Origin: Halorubrum sp. GN11_10-6_MGM | GTDB lineage: Archaea; Halobacteriota; Halobacteria; Halobacteriales; Haloferacaceae | DNA: 50,312 bases | Assembly: GCF_005435165.1 (NCBI RefSeq) | Contig: NZ_SGUC01000022.1 | Location: 1-50,312 of the forward strand | Direction of reading: 5' to 3' | Part shown: positions 41,484 through 50,213 of the stretch, piece by piece | Position numbering within the stretch: position 1 is the first letter of the stretch | Layout of the letters: every line of letters begins with the position of its first letter | The notes under the pieces: model-generated | Told to the model about the DNA's origin: nothing | Databases searched by the model: none | Seen by the model: only the letters and a program-made list of their open reading frames with translations | Translations under genes and position numbers: made by a program

Positions 41484-42209
41484 ATCACAGTCCTCCGCCT
41501 CCTGCGACTGACGACGCCCGCCGACTTCGCGGCCTGGTACGAGGCCGGTCGCGCCTACACGACCGGCGTCGCCGAGGGGATGGGATTCGACGGCGTCGAC
41601 GCGCTCGACGACGACCGGACCGTCCGTCGGCTCCGGACGGCGCCCGACGAGCTGACGCCGGGCGAGGCGCGCTCGGTCGCGGCGACGCTGCTCGCGGACG
41701 GCGCGTTCTCCGAGCCGTACTGCGAGTGGCTGCCGACGTGGTACGAGCTCGCGCTGATCGCGCCGGTCCGGTACGCCGACTGGCGGCTGCGCCGCGTCGC
41801 CGGGGCGGTCGCCGAGCGCGCGTCCGTCACGGCGACCGCGCCCCGGTTCTCGCGCCCGACGGACGTCCGGATCGACGGCGCACCGGCGCTGTCCCGGGTC
41901 TCCGGCTTCCGGGAGCGGTTCCTCCTCGCCGACTCGCTGCTCCACCTGGAGTGGTTCGACCACGTCGCGGCCGCCGACGGGATCGACGTGCCCGACGCCC
42001 TCGTCGCGCGGACCCGCGAGGAGTCGCTGTCGTACTACGGCGGCGAGCGCGACCGCCTCTCGCCGGACGTGCGGCGGTTCCAGCGCCACCTGTTCGCCGA
42101 CGACCGCTGGGTGCGGTGCGTGGACGAGGCGTACGGCCTCGACAGCGCGCTGTTCGGGCTCTGGGAACGGCTGCTGCGCGACGAGCGACGGCGGCTCGAC
42201 GAGGACTGA
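41484..42209 (+). CDS. Unknown haloarchaeal protein, start codon unclear
   Basis: A helical protein of 209 aa from the first ATG (41580), but coding character extends upstream in frame: LTTPADFAAWYEAGRAY and TTGVAEGMGFDGVDAL read as one continuous protein. No in-frame ATG, GTG or TTG exists between about 41407 and 41580. A TATA-like GTTATC at 41455-41460 would place the transcript start near 41484, where the codon is ATC, so an unusual start or a local sequence error is possible. The body includes WLPTWYELALIAPVRYADWRL and FRERFLLADSLLHLEWFDH. It follows the MinD pair and may belong to the same locus; function unknown. Confidence 0.65.
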   Translation: MTVLRLLRLTTPADFAAWYEAGRAYTTGVAEGMGFDGVDALDDDRTVRRLRTAPDELTPGEARSVAATLLADGAFSEPYCEWLPTWYELALIAPVRYADWRLRRVAGAVAERASVTATAPRFSRPTDVRIDGAPALSRVSGFRERFLLADSLLHLEWFDHVAAADGIDVPDALVARTREESLSYYGGERDRLSPDVRRFQRHLFADDRWVRCVDEAYGLDSALFGLWERLLRDERRRLDED

Positions 42210-42247
42210 CCCGGAGTGCGAACCGCCTCCCGGGTCGCCCGGGATCT

Positions 42248-42273
42248 GTTACAGGACCTGTAACTCGTTACAG
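42248..42273. promoter_or_regulatory. Palindromic operator-like site GTTACAGG-A-CCTGTAAC
   Basis: A perfect 8-bp inverted repeat around a single A (42248-42264), followed 2 nt later by a third half-site GTTACAG (42267-42273). It lies in the 378-nt space between the unknown gene and ppsA, 39 nt after the preceding stop. The spacing suggests a dimeric regulator. I do not recognise the motif; it does not match the TrmB-type TACT...GAGTA sequence. Confidence 0.55.
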
Positions 42274-42419
42274 TGTCTGATCGCAGAACGGCAGGTAAGT
42301 ATAGGACTGCCGGTCTATTACGGAGTGGTACGAACCGCGACTCGGTTCGCTGTCCTCGACGCTTCGGCCCTCGTTTTCCGGACCTGACGCGCTCCGCGCT
42401 CGCTCGTGTCGCACCTGAC

Positions 42420-42499
42420 GCTCTGCCATCCGTGCTACCGCTCCGCGATCCGTTCTACAGCTCCGCGATCCGCTCTGACGCTCCGCGATCCGCACCGGG
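42420..42499. repeat. Four tandem 20-nt units upstream of ppsA
   Basis: Units at 42420, 42440, 42460 and 42480, of the form GCTCCGCGATCCGTTCTACA. The first 13 bases (GCTCCGCGATCCG) are identical in the last three units and near-identical in the first. No ORF of interest runs through them. They end just before the inverted repeat at 42502. Confidence 0.8.
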
Positions 42500-42501
42500 A
42501 C

Positions 42502-42529
42502 ACAACTCGGTCCCGAGTTGTCTTTTATT
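42502..42529. promoter_or_regulatory. Inverted repeat and TATA-like box upstream of ppsA
   Basis: A perfect 9-bp inverted repeat, ACAACTCGG / CCGAGTTGT with a 2-nt centre (42502-42521), is followed at once by CTTTTATT. The latter could be a promoter element (leader of about 36 nt to the ATG at 42588), with the palindrome as operator. Alternatively, the hairpin plus T-run could be a terminator for upstream transcription. Confidence 0.5.
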
Positions 42530-42587
42530 CACCATTGCGCGTGCCGGAAGCTTCATAGGTCGGCTCGCGGATCCTCCGGGTACACGA

Positions 42588-44942
42588 ATGGCAGTACTCT
42601 TGCTGGAGGACGTCGACGCCGACGACGTCGGGACCGTCGGCGGGAAGGCCGCGTCGCTCGGCGAACTCATCGGTGCGGGGCTCCCGGTGCCGCCGGGGTT
42701 CGCCGTCACCGCGGGGACGTATCGGACCTTCATCGAGGAGGCCGGGATCGACGACGAGCTGTTCGAGGCGGTCGACGTCGACCCCGAGGACTCCGCGGCG
42801 CTCCGGGAGGCCGAGGCGCGAGCGGAGGAACTCATCCTCGACGCGCCGTTCCCCGAGGACGTGCGCGAGGAGATCCTCGAAGAGTACCGGGCGATGGGCG
42901 AGGACGGCGAGGAGGCGTTCGTCGCCGTCCGCTCCTCGGCCACGGCCGAGGACCTCCCCGACTCCTCGTTCGCTGGCCAGCAGGAGACGTTCCTCAACGT
43001 CCGCGAGGACGACCTCCTCCGGCGCGTGAAGGAGTGTTGGGCCTCGCTTTTCACCCAGCGCGCGATCTACTACCGACAGCAGCGCGGCTTTCCCCACGAG
43101 GACGTCGACATCGCGGTCGTCGTCCAGCGGATGGTCGACGCCGACAAGTCCGGCGTGATGTTCACCAGCCACCCCTCGACGGGCGAGCCGCAGGTCACCA
43201 TCGAGGCCGCGTGGGGCCTCGGCGAGGCGGTCGTCTCCGGCACGGTCTCCCCCGACAACTACGTGTACGACCGCGGGCGCGGCGCGGTCGACGAGGTCAC
43301 CGTCGCGGACAAGAAGGTGGAGATGGTGAAAGACGACGAGACCGGCGAGACGGTCCAGCTCGACGTCGGCGAGGACCGGCGGAACGCGCGGGTGCTCTCC
43401 GACGCCGAGATCGGTGACCTCGTCGAGCTCGGCGAGCGCGTCGAGGACCACTACGGAACGCCGCAGGACGTCGAGTGGGCGATCTACGACGGCGAGATAT
43501 ACATGCTCCAGTCGCGCCCGATCACGACGATCCGGGAAGACGAGGGGGAGGAGGAAGCGGACGCGTCCGGCACCGGCGGCGAGACCCCGCGGAAGTCGAC
43601 CGCCGGCGACGCGTCGTCCGGCCAGCCGGGCGCCGCCAGCGTCTCGAACGGCGGCGAAGAGGAGGACGTCCTCGTCGACGGGCTCGGCGCGAGCCCCGGC
43701 GTCGTCTCCGGGGCCGTCCGGATCGTCCACAAGCTCGACCACCTCGACCAGGTCCAGGAGGGCGACGTGATGGTGACGGAGATGACGATGCCAGACATGG
43801 TGCCCGCGATGAAACGCGCCGCCGGCATCGTCACCGACGAGGGCGGGATGACGAGCCACGCGGCGATCATCTCGCGCGAACTCGGCGTCCCCGCGGTCGT
43901 CGGCACCGGCAACGGGACCCGCGTCCTCGAAGACGGCCAGCAGGTCACCCTCGACGGCGACAAGGGGACGATCCGGGCGGGGCAGTCCGAGTCCGCCGAG
44001 TCCGGCGAGGAGTTCGAGCCGGTGGAGGCGGCGCGCCCCGAGACGCCCGTCAAGCCGATGACGGCGACGGAGGTGAAGGTGAACGTCTCGATCCCGGAGG
44101 CGGCCGAGCGCGCCGCGGCGACGGGCGCCGACGGCGTCGGGCTGCTCCGGATCGAGCACATGGTGCTGTCGCTCGGGAAGACGCCCGAGAAGTACATCGC
44201 CGACCACGGCGCCCGCGCCTATCAGGACGAGCTCATCGAGGGCGTCCGGCGCGTCGCCGACGAGTTCTATCCGCGACCGGTCCGGGTGCGGACCATCGAC
44301 GCGCCGACCGACGAGTTCCGCGAGCTGGAGGGCGGCGAGGGCGAACCCGCCGAGCACAACCCGATGCTCGGCTGGCGCGGGATCCGCCGGAGCCTCGACA
44401 AGCCGGAGCCGTTCCGGCAGGAGCTGGCCGCGTTCGCGCGCCTCTACGACATGGGGTACGACAACCTAGAGGTGATGTTCCCCCTAGTCAACGACGCGAG
44501 CGACGTCGAGGGGGTCAAACGGCACATGCGCGAGGCCGGGATCGACCCCGAGACGCACCGCTGGGGCGTGATGATCGAGACGCCCGCCAGCGCGCTCCAG
44601 ATCGAGGAGCTGGCGGCCGCCGGCATCGACTTCGCCTCCTTCGGCACCAACGACCTCACGCAGTATACGCTCGCGGTCGACCGCAACAACGAGCACGTCG
44701 CCGACCGGTTCGACGAGCTCCACCCCGCCGTGTTGCGGCTCATCGGCGACACGATCGAGACGTGCCGCGAGCTGGGCGTCGACACCAGCATCTGCGGGCA
44801 GGCCGGCTCGAAGCCCGAGATGGTCGAGTTCCTCGTCGAGAAGGGGGTCTCCTCCATCTCCGCGAACATCGACGCGGTCCGCGACGTCCAACACGAGGTG
44901 AAGCGGACCGAACAGCGCCTGCTGCTCGATTCGGTCCGCTGA
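42588..44942 (+). CDS. ppsA: Phosphoenolpyruvate synthase
   Basis: A 784-aa enzyme making PEP from pyruvate and ATP (AMP + Pi) for gluconeogenesis. The N-terminal ATP-grasp domain begins GKAASLGELIGAGLPVPPGFAVT and has VRSSATAEDLPDSSFAGQQETFLNV. A low-complexity acidic/Ser insert (about 320-360) is followed by the swivelling phosphohistidine domain (GGMTSHAAIISRELG, catalytic His). The C-terminal TIM barrel binds pyruvate (NPMLGWRGIRRSL, FGTNDLTQYTLAVDR, SICGQAGSKPEMVEFLVEKG). I start at ATG 42588; the open frame upstream runs through tandem repeats. The upstream space is rich in possible control sites, fitting regulated carbon flow. Confidence 0.97.
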   Translation: MAVLLLEDVDADDVGTVGGKAASLGELIGAGLPVPPGFAVTAGTYRTFIEEAGIDDELFEAVDVDPEDSAALREAEARAEELILDAPFPEDVREEILEEYRAMGEDGEEAFVAVRSSATAEDLPDSSFAGQQETFLNVREDDLLRRVKECWASLFTQRAIYYRQQRGFPHEDVDIAVVVQRMVDADKSGVMFTSHPSTGEPQVTIEAAWGLGEAVVSGTVSPDNYVYDRGRGAVDEVTVADKKVEMVKDDETGETVQLDVGEDRRNARVLSDAEIGDLVELGERVEDHYGTPQDVEWAIYDGEIYMLQSRPITTIREDEGEEEADASGTGGETPRKSTAGDASSGQPGAASVSNGGEEEDVLVDGLGASPGVVSGAVRIVHKLDHLDQVQEGDVMVTEMTMPDMVPAMKRAAGIVTDEGGMTSHAAIISRELGVPAVVGTGNGTRVLEDGQQVTLDGDKGTIRAGQSESAESGEEFEPVEAARPETPVKPMTATEVKVNVSIPEAAERAAATGADGVGLLRIEHMVLSLGKTPEKYIADHGARAYQDELIEGVRRVADEFYPRPVRVRTIDAPTDEFRELEGGEGEPAEHNPMLGWRGIRRSLDKPEPFRQELAAFARLYDMGYDNLEVMFPLVNDASDVEGVKRHMREAGIDPETHRWGVMIETPASALQIEELAAAGIDFASFGTNDLTQYTLAVDRNNEHVADRFDELHPAVLRLIGDTIETCRELGVDTSICGQAGSKPEMVEFLVEKGVSSISANIDAVRDVQHEVKRTEQRLLLDSVR

Positions 44943-45019
44943 GACCGTCCGAGCCGACCTTTCACGCTCAGAGCCGAGAGCGGAACGAGTAAGAGCCGCG
45001 CCCGGTAACGGGAAGTCGA

Positions 45020-46129
45020 ATGCAACGGCCGGAACCGGAGCCGCGGTCGTTCGACCGGGTGCTCTCCTCGATGTGCACGGAGCCGCATCCGGACGCCCGC
45101 GCGGCCGCCGAGCGGTTCCTCGCGACGAACCCGGGCGACCCCGCCACCTACGACGCGGTCGCGGATTTGGAGGCGCGCGCGGTCGAGGGGCTCGCGACGC
45201 TGGCCGACCACCCGAGCCCGGGCGACGCCGCGGGGTACGTCACCTCCGGCGGCACCGAGGCGAACGTCCAGGCGGTGCGGTCGGCGCGGAACCGACACGA
45301 CGGCGGACGTGGCGCGAGCGACGGGAGCGGCGGCGGCGGACGCGCCCTCAACGTCGTCGCCCCTGCGAGCGCGCACTTCTCGTTCCACAAGGCGGCGGCG
45401 GTGCTGGGCGTCGAACTGCGGACGGTCCCCCTCGACGGCGACTACCGGGCCGACACCGACGCGGTCGCGGCCGCGGTCGACGACGCGACCGCGCTCGTCG
45501 TCGGCGTCGCCGGGAGCACGGAGTACGGGCGGGTGGACCCGATCGGAGAGCTGGCGGCGATCGCCGACGAGGCGGGCGCGCGGTTCCACGTCGACGCCGC
45601 GTGGGGCGGGTTCGTCCTCCCCTTTACCGACCACGCGTGGTCGTTCGACGACGCGCCGGTCGACACGCTGACCATCGATCCCCACAAGTTCGGGCAGGCG
45701 CCGGTGCCGGCGGGCGGGCTGTTAGCGCGCGAGGACGCCGCGCTCGACGCGCTCGCGGTCGACACCCCCTATCTGGAGACGCGGTCGCAGGCGACGCTCA
45801 CCGGGACCCGGAGCGGCGCCGGCGTCGCGGGCGCGGTCGCGGCGATGGACGCGCTGTGGCCCGACGGCTACCGCGAGGCGGCCGAACGCGCGGCCGACAA
45901 CGCCGACTGGCTCGCCGAGGGGCTCGCCGACCGCGGGTACGACGTCGTCGAGCCCGAACTCCCGCTCGTCGCGGCCGACGTGCCCGAACCCGAGTTCGCC
46001 GCGCTGCGGGACGCCGGCTGGAAGGTGTCCCGGACCGGCGCGGGCGAGCTCCGCGTCGTGTGTATGCCGCACGTGACGCGGTCGGCGCTGCGGGCGTTCC
46101 TCGACGACCTCGATCGGATTCGGCGATAG
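45020..46129 (+). CDS. mfnA: Tyrosine/aspartate decarboxylase, MfnA-type (PLP-dependent)
   Basis: A 369-aa group II PLP decarboxylase. Motifs: [18 protein letters not shown] (phosphate-binding region), [34 protein letters not shown] (Asp binding the PLP ring nitrogen), and [18 protein letters not shown] with the Schiff-base Lys. Methanogens use MfnA for tyramine (methanofuran); in organisms without methanofuran, such as Halobacteria, the likely product is beta-alanine from aspartate for coenzyme A, in place of PanD. That is family inference. It stands alone, 77 nt after ppsA. Confidence 0.93.
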   Translation: MQRPEPEPRSFDRVLSSMCTEPHPDARAAAERFLATNPGDPATYDAVADLEARAVEGLATLADHPSPGDAAGYVTSGGTEANVQAVRSARNRHDGGRGASDGSGGGGRALNVVAPASAHFSFHKAAAVLGVELRTVPLDGDYRADTDAVAAAVDDATALVVGVAGSTEYGRVDPIGELAAIADEAGARFHVDAAWGGFVLPFTDHAWSFDDAPVDTLTIDPHKFGQAPVPAGGLLAREDAALDALAVDTPYLETRSQATLTGTRSGAGVAGAVAAMDALWPDGYREAAERAADNADWLAEGLADRGYDVVEPELPLVAADVPEPEFAALRDAGWKVSRTGAGELRVVCMPHVTRSALRAFLDDLDRIRR

Positions 46130-46179
46130 CCCGCGTTTAAACACCGACCACCGCGGCGACGTCTGTTGATGGTTCGAGG

Positions 46180-46330
46180 AGCGGTGGCGCGTGCCCGCGA
46201 TCGGCCGCTCGTGGCGGCCGTGAGCGGCACCGCGCGAGGGAGTCGGGCGCGACAAGGGCGACCGAAGGGAGCCCGCGGGACGCGCCCGACGAGGCTGGGG
46301 AGGCGTGAGGGGCCGTGCGGGGCGGTCGAT
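46180..46330 (-). repeat. Dispersed multi-hairpin element, copy G (5' half missing)
   Basis: A minus-strand partial copy between mfnA and the copper protein. The 3' box, stem 3 (46202-46208 with 46214-46220, 7 bp), stem 2 (46242-46251 with 46281-46290, 10 bp) and the CCTCACGCCTCCCCAGCCTC box are present. The stem 1 region and start box are absent. Stem sequences again differ from all other copies but pair perfectly. A TATA-like GTTTAAAC lies at about 46135-46142 beyond its 3' end. Confidence 0.85.
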
Positions 46331-46392
46331 CGCGGCGGCGGTGCCACGTCCGGATCAACATATTCACTACGGGGCACCACGAACCGGGCTGT

Positions 46393-47031
46393 ATGAGTTC
46401 GGACGACGTCTCTCGGCGCGCGTTCATGCGGACGGCCGGCGGTGCGGCGGCCGCCGCCGGCGCGGCGACGGCGACGGCGGGGACGGCGGCGGCACAGGAA
46501 GTGGCACCCGACTGGCCGAGCGGGGCCGAAGGGAACGTCGGGTCGTACACCGACGCCCGCGGCCAGGACTCGGTGACCATCTCGGTCGGCGCCGGCGACC
46601 AGGGCCTCGCGTTCGACCCGACGCTGGTGTGGGTCGACGAGGGGACGACGATCGTCTGGGAGTGGACGGGCAACGGCGGCGACCACAACGTCCAGACCGT
46701 CGACGGCGGCGGGCCGGCCAGCCTCGACAGCGGCAGTCCGGTCGGCGAGGAGGGGAACACCTACGAGTACGAGACGTCGGGCGAGGACGCCGGCATCACC
46801 CACTACCACTGCGTCCCCCACACCGCGGTCGGCATGCACGGCGGCATCGCCGTCGGCGGGGACGTCGCCACCGTCGAGACCGGCGGGGGCGGAGGGTCGA
46901 ACGCGGTGTTCGTCCCGGACGCCGCCCGCGCGCTCGGCATCGCGACGTTCATCGCGATGGTGAGCACGCTGGGGCTGGCGTTCGTCTTCATGAAGTACGG
47001 CGGTTCGATCACCGGCCGCGAGCAGGCGTAG
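46393..47031 (+). CDS. Halocyanin-like blue copper protein, Tat-exported and membrane-anchored
   Basis: A 212-aa precursor. A twin-arginine signal (SRRAFMRTAGGAAAAAGAAT) targets it out in folded form. The cupredoxin domain (about 50-158) has all four type-1 copper ligands: His in GDHNVQ, then Cys, His and Met in HYHCVPHTAVGMHGG. A Gly-rich linker and one C-terminal membrane span (ALGIATFIAMVSTLGLAFVF) anchor it facing outside. Halocyanins carry electrons between membrane complexes such as cytochrome bc-type and terminal oxidases. Most haloarchaeal relatives have an N-terminal lipobox; this one uses a C-terminal anchor. The ACATATTCA box (about 46358) precedes the start. Confidence 0.92.
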   Translation: MSSDDVSRRAFMRTAGGAAAAAGAATATAGTAAAQEVAPDWPSGAEGNVGSYTDARGQDSVTISVGAGDQGLAFDPTLVWVDEGTTIVWEWTGNGGDHNVQTVDGGGPASLDSGSPVGEEGNTYEYETSGEDAGITHYHCVPHTAVGMHGGIAVGGDVATVETGGGGGSNAVFVPDAARALGIATFIAMVSTLGLAFVFMKYGGSITGREQA

Positions 47032-47082
47032 CGGACGGCGATCGGTCCCTTTTCACAGTCGTCGCCGGCCGGCTGCCCGGTC

Positions 47083-48132
47083 TCACTCCCCGTCGAGGAG
47101 CTCCTCGTACAGCGCGACGTAGCGGTCGACCACCGCCTCGTGGTCGTACGAGGCGAACTCGCAGTCGACCGATCGCCGGTCGAGATCGCCGACCGCGACG
47201 AACTCGTCCGCCAGCTCCGCCGGGCTCGTCACGAGCCGTCCGCGCTCGCGGCCCTCGACGAGCTCGTGAGCGCTGGAGTCCGCCTGGTACTCGACGAGGG
47301 CGACGCAGCCGCAGGCGACCGCCCACAGCAGGTCGGTCGCGAACGTCTCCCACGTCGCGGTCGCGACGGCGACGTGCGTCCCCTTGAGTATCGGGAGCCG
47401 CTCCTCGACCGGCAGGTCGCCGAGGAACGCGACCCGGTCGTCGATCCGGAGGTCCGCGGCGGTCGACTCGATCCGGCCGCGCTCCGGGCCGTCGCCGATC
47501 ACCGCCGCGGTCCAGTCGCGGCCCCGAAGCTCGGCCAGTCCGAGGAGGAACGTCTCGACGTTGGCGTGGCGGTCGAGCCGTCGCGAGTACACCGCGTCGA
47601 ACCGGTCGTCGACGCCCGCGGTCTCGACGGCGTCGAAGTCGATGCTCTCGGGGAGGACGCGGACGTCGTCGCCGTCGGCGCCGTGTTCGCGGACGCGCGT
47701 CTTGGTGGTCCGCGAGGGGGTCGCGACCGCGTCCGCGCGCCGCGCGAGCGGCCGGTACCAGCGACGGGCGTCGGCGGGATGGTCGCGCCACCAGTCGACG
47801 ACGACCGGGGCCCGTGAGAGCGACCCCCCGACCGTGGCGGCCAGCGCGGGCGTCGGCGGGCTGTTGACCGCGTGGACGACGTCGGGGGCGACGCGGCGGA
47901 GGGCGGTCGGCAGCCGCGCGACGAAGGCGGCGGGCGCGGGCTCGACGGTGACCGATCGATACTCGATGCCGTCCTCGTCGAAGACGTCGTGGTCGCCGCC
48001 CCACCAGCGGGCGCAGAGCCAGACGACGTCGTGGCCGCGGTCGGCGAGGGCGCGAGCGGTCCGCAGGGTTCGCGTTCGCGCCGGGGTCTCCCCGTGTCCG
48101 GGGGCGAAAAGCGAGACGAACGCGACGCGCAT
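47083..48132 (-). CDS. Glycosyltransferase, GT4-like
   Basis: A 349-aa GT-B glycosyltransferase. N-domain: MRVAFVSLFAPGHGETPART, DRGHDVVWLCARWWGG, PDVVHAVNSPPTPALA. C-domain: AVYSRRLDRHANVETFLLGLAEL, AAVIGDGPERGRIES, VAFLGDLPVEERLPIL, and THVAVATATWETFATDLLWAVACGCV, in the place of the E-x7-E donor motif but lacking the usual first Glu. The role could be N-glycan or exopolysaccharide assembly; no cluster of such genes is nearby. I use the ATG at 48132, which begins the Rossmann strand. It is divergent from the S9 peptidase. Confidence 0.87.
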   Translation of the reverse strand: MRVAFVSLFAPGHGETPARTRTLRTARALADRGHDVVWLCARWWGGDHDVFDEDGIEYRSVTVEPAPAAFVARLPTALRRVAPDVVHAVNSPPTPALAATVGGSLSRAPVVVDWWRDHPADARRWYRPLARRADAVATPSRTTKTRVREHGADGDDVRVLPESIDFDAVETAGVDDRFDAVYSRRLDRHANVETFLLGLAELRGRDWTAAVIGDGPERGRIESTAADLRIDDRVAFLGDLPVEERLPILKGTHVAVATATWETFATDLLWAVACGCVALVEYQADSSAHELVEGRERGRLVTSPAELADEFVAVGDLDRRSVDCEFASYDHEAVVDRYVALYEELLDGE

Positions 48133-48253
48133 ACGCCGACCGCACGGGGGGCGCCGGTAAAAAGACACGGCATCCGGACGGGAGATGGCGCGGCGACCGC
48201 GTCCGAGGTCCGCCACCCGAAACGGTTTCACGACACGCGCGGAACCGAGTGGC

Positions 48254-50059
48254 ATGCGACAGTACGACATCGAGCGCTACCTCAACGTGCGGAGCGCGGG
48301 CGGCGCCGACCTCGGTCCCGACGGCCGGCTCTCCTTCCTGCTCGACACGACCGGGACCGGGCAGGTGTGGTCGGTCCGCGAGCCCGAGTCGTGGCCCGAA
48401 CAGCACACCTTCTTCGAGGAGTCGGTCTCCTTCGTCGACTCCTCCCCGGAGCGCTCCGAGGCCGTCTTCGGCATGGACGAGGGCGGCAACGAGCGCGCGC
48501 AGCTCTACCGGCTCGACTTCGAGTCGGGGGCGATCACGGACCTGACGGCCGAACCGGAGTCGAAACACCGGTGGGGCGGCTGGGACTCGGCCGGCGACCG
48601 GTTCGCGTTCGCGTCGAACCGCCGCGACGAGGCCGTCTTCGACGTGTACGTTCAGGGCCGCGAGGAGACCGGCAACGACGCCGAACTCGTCTACGAGGGG
48701 GACGGCTGGCTCTCGGTCGCCGGGTGGTCGCCGAGCGACGACCGCCTGATCGTCCACGAGGCGCACTCCTCGTTCGACCACGACCTGTACACCCTCGACC
48801 TGTCGAGCGGCGATCTGACTCACCACACGCCACACGACGGCGACGTCCGGTACGCCAGCCCGGAGTGGGGCCCCGACGGCGAGGGAGTGTACCTCGTCAC
48901 CGACCGCGAGAGCGACACGCTCCGCTTAGAGCGGCTCGACTTGGCGACCGACGAGTTCGACGTCGTCGCCGACGGCGACGAGTGGAACGTCGACGGCGTC
49001 GCGATAGACGAGGACTCCCGGCGGATCGTCTACTCCCGGAACGTCGACGGCTACACTGAGATCACCGCGGGCGAGCTCGTCGCGCCCGACCGGATCGACG
49101 AGTTCCCGACGCCGGACCTGCCGCGGGGCGTCGCCGGCGGCGTGAGCTTCGGCCCCGAGGGCGACCGGTTCGCGGTGACGACGACGGGCAGCACGCACAA
49201 CGCGAACGTCTACGTCGTCGACGCGACCAGTGGCGAGGCGGAGCGCTGGACCCGGGCCTCGACCGCGGGCGTCCCCGCGGACACGTTCGTCGAGCGCGAA
49301 CTGGTCCACTACCCCACGTTCGACGGCCGCGAGATCCCCGCGTTCTTCTCCGTGCCCGAGACGGAGCCGCCGGAGTCGGGCTACCCGGTCGTCGTCGACA
49401 TCCACGGCGGGCCGGAGTCCCAGCGTCGCCCCTCGTTCGCGTCGGTCACGCAGTACCTGCTGAACAACGGGTACGCCGTCTTCGAGCCGAACGTCCGCGG
49501 TTCATCGGGGTACGGGAAGGCGTACTCCGCGCTCGACGACGTCGAGAACCGGATGGACTCGGTGAAAGACATCCGGGAGGGCGTCGGCTGGCTCCACGAC
49601 CACCCCGAGGTCGACCCGGACCGCGTCGTCGCGATGGGCGGTTCGTACGGCGGGTTCATGGTGCTGGCGTCGCTGACGGAGTACCCGGAGCTGTGGGCCG
49701 CCGGCGTCGACATCGTCGGCATCGCGAACTTCGTCACCTTCTTAGAGAACACCGGCGACTGGCGGCGCTCGCTGCGCGAGGCCGAGTACGGCTCGCTGGC
49801 GGCGGACCGCGAGTTCCTGGAGTCCGTCTCGCCGATCAACAACATCGAGCGGATCGAGGCCCCCCTCTTCGTCCTCCACGGGGAGAACGACCCGCGGGTG
49901 CCGGTCGGCGAGGCCGAACAGATCGTCGAGGAGGCCCGCAAGCAGGGCGTCCCGGTCCGGAAGCTGATCTTCGATGACGAGGGGCACGGGTTCGCGAAGC
50001 TCGACAACCGGATCGAGGCGTACCGCGAGATCGTCGACTTCCTCGCCGAACACGTCTGA
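48254..50059 (+). CDS. S9 family serine peptidase (prolyl oligopeptidase-like)
   Basis: A 601-aa cytoplasmic peptidase without signal sequence. The N-terminal two-thirds (about 1-345) is a beta-propeller with WD-like DPP-type repeats (LSFLLDTTGTGQVWSV, DRFAFASNRRDEAVFDVYV, YLVTDRESDTLRLERLDL). The C-terminal alpha/beta hydrolase (about 360-601) has VVDIHGGPESQ, the nucleophile elbow VAMGGSYGGFM, the Asp in LHGENDPRVPVGE and the His in DDEGHGFAKL. Acylaminoacyl- or dipeptidyl-peptidase activity on short peptides is likely, possibly finishing proteasome products. Confidence 0.94.
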   Translation: MRQYDIERYLNVRSAGGADLGPDGRLSFLLDTTGTGQVWSVREPESWPEQHTFFEESVSFVDSSPERSEAVFGMDEGGNERAQLYRLDFESGAITDLTAEPESKHRWGGWDSAGDRFAFASNRRDEAVFDVYVQGREETGNDAELVYEGDGWLSVAGWSPSDDRLIVHEAHSSFDHDLYTLDLSSGDLTHHTPHDGDVRYASPEWGPDGEGVYLVTDRESDTLRLERLDLATDEFDVVADGDEWNVDGVAIDEDSRRIVYSRNVDGYTEITAGELVAPDRIDEFPTPDLPRGVAGGVSFGPEGDRFAVTTTGSTHNANVYVVDATSGEAERWTRASTAGVPADTFVERELVHYPTFDGREIPAFFSVPETEPPESGYPVVVDIHGGPESQRRPSFASVTQYLLNNGYAVFEPNVRGSSGYGKAYSALDDVENRMDSVKDIREGVGWLHDHPEVDPDRVVAMGGSYGGFMVLASLTEYPELWAAGVDIVGIANFVTFLENTGDWRRSLREAEYGSLAADREFLESVSPINNIERIEAPLFVLHGENDPRVPVGEAEQIVEEARKQGVPVRKLIFDDEGHGFAKLDNRIEAYREIVDFLAEHV

Positions 50060-50108
50060 GAGGACGATTCCTGTCGAATTTTTGGATAGGTTCGGATGGT
50101 CGCAGTTC

Positions 50109-50182
50109 TTTATTTATAACTGAGAGAGCGCAGTGCGGCGGCGGATATCTTCAAAGCCTCACTCAGCCGTTTGTAAATACAT
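50109..50182 (+). promoter_or_regulatory. Box-plus-TATA module at the right edge
   Basis: TATTTATAAC (about 50111-50120), then after about 26 nt GATATCTTCAAAGCCTCAC, then TCAGCCG and TTTGTAAATA. This is the same order as the modules before copies C and D (TATA, degenerate start box, second TATA), but no hairpin element follows before the partial gene on the minus strand. It lies in the 154-nt space after the peptidase gene. Confidence 0.5.
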
Positions 50183-50213
50183 GACCGCTCTTGTGGCGGA
50201 GATTGTTGGTGAG

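Noticed and set aside
42248-42529. TrmB or GlpR binding site upstream of ppsA
   Set aside because: The TACT-N7/8-GAGTA pattern I associate with TrmB is not present. I have no reliable GlpR consensus to apply, so the palindromes are left unassigned.
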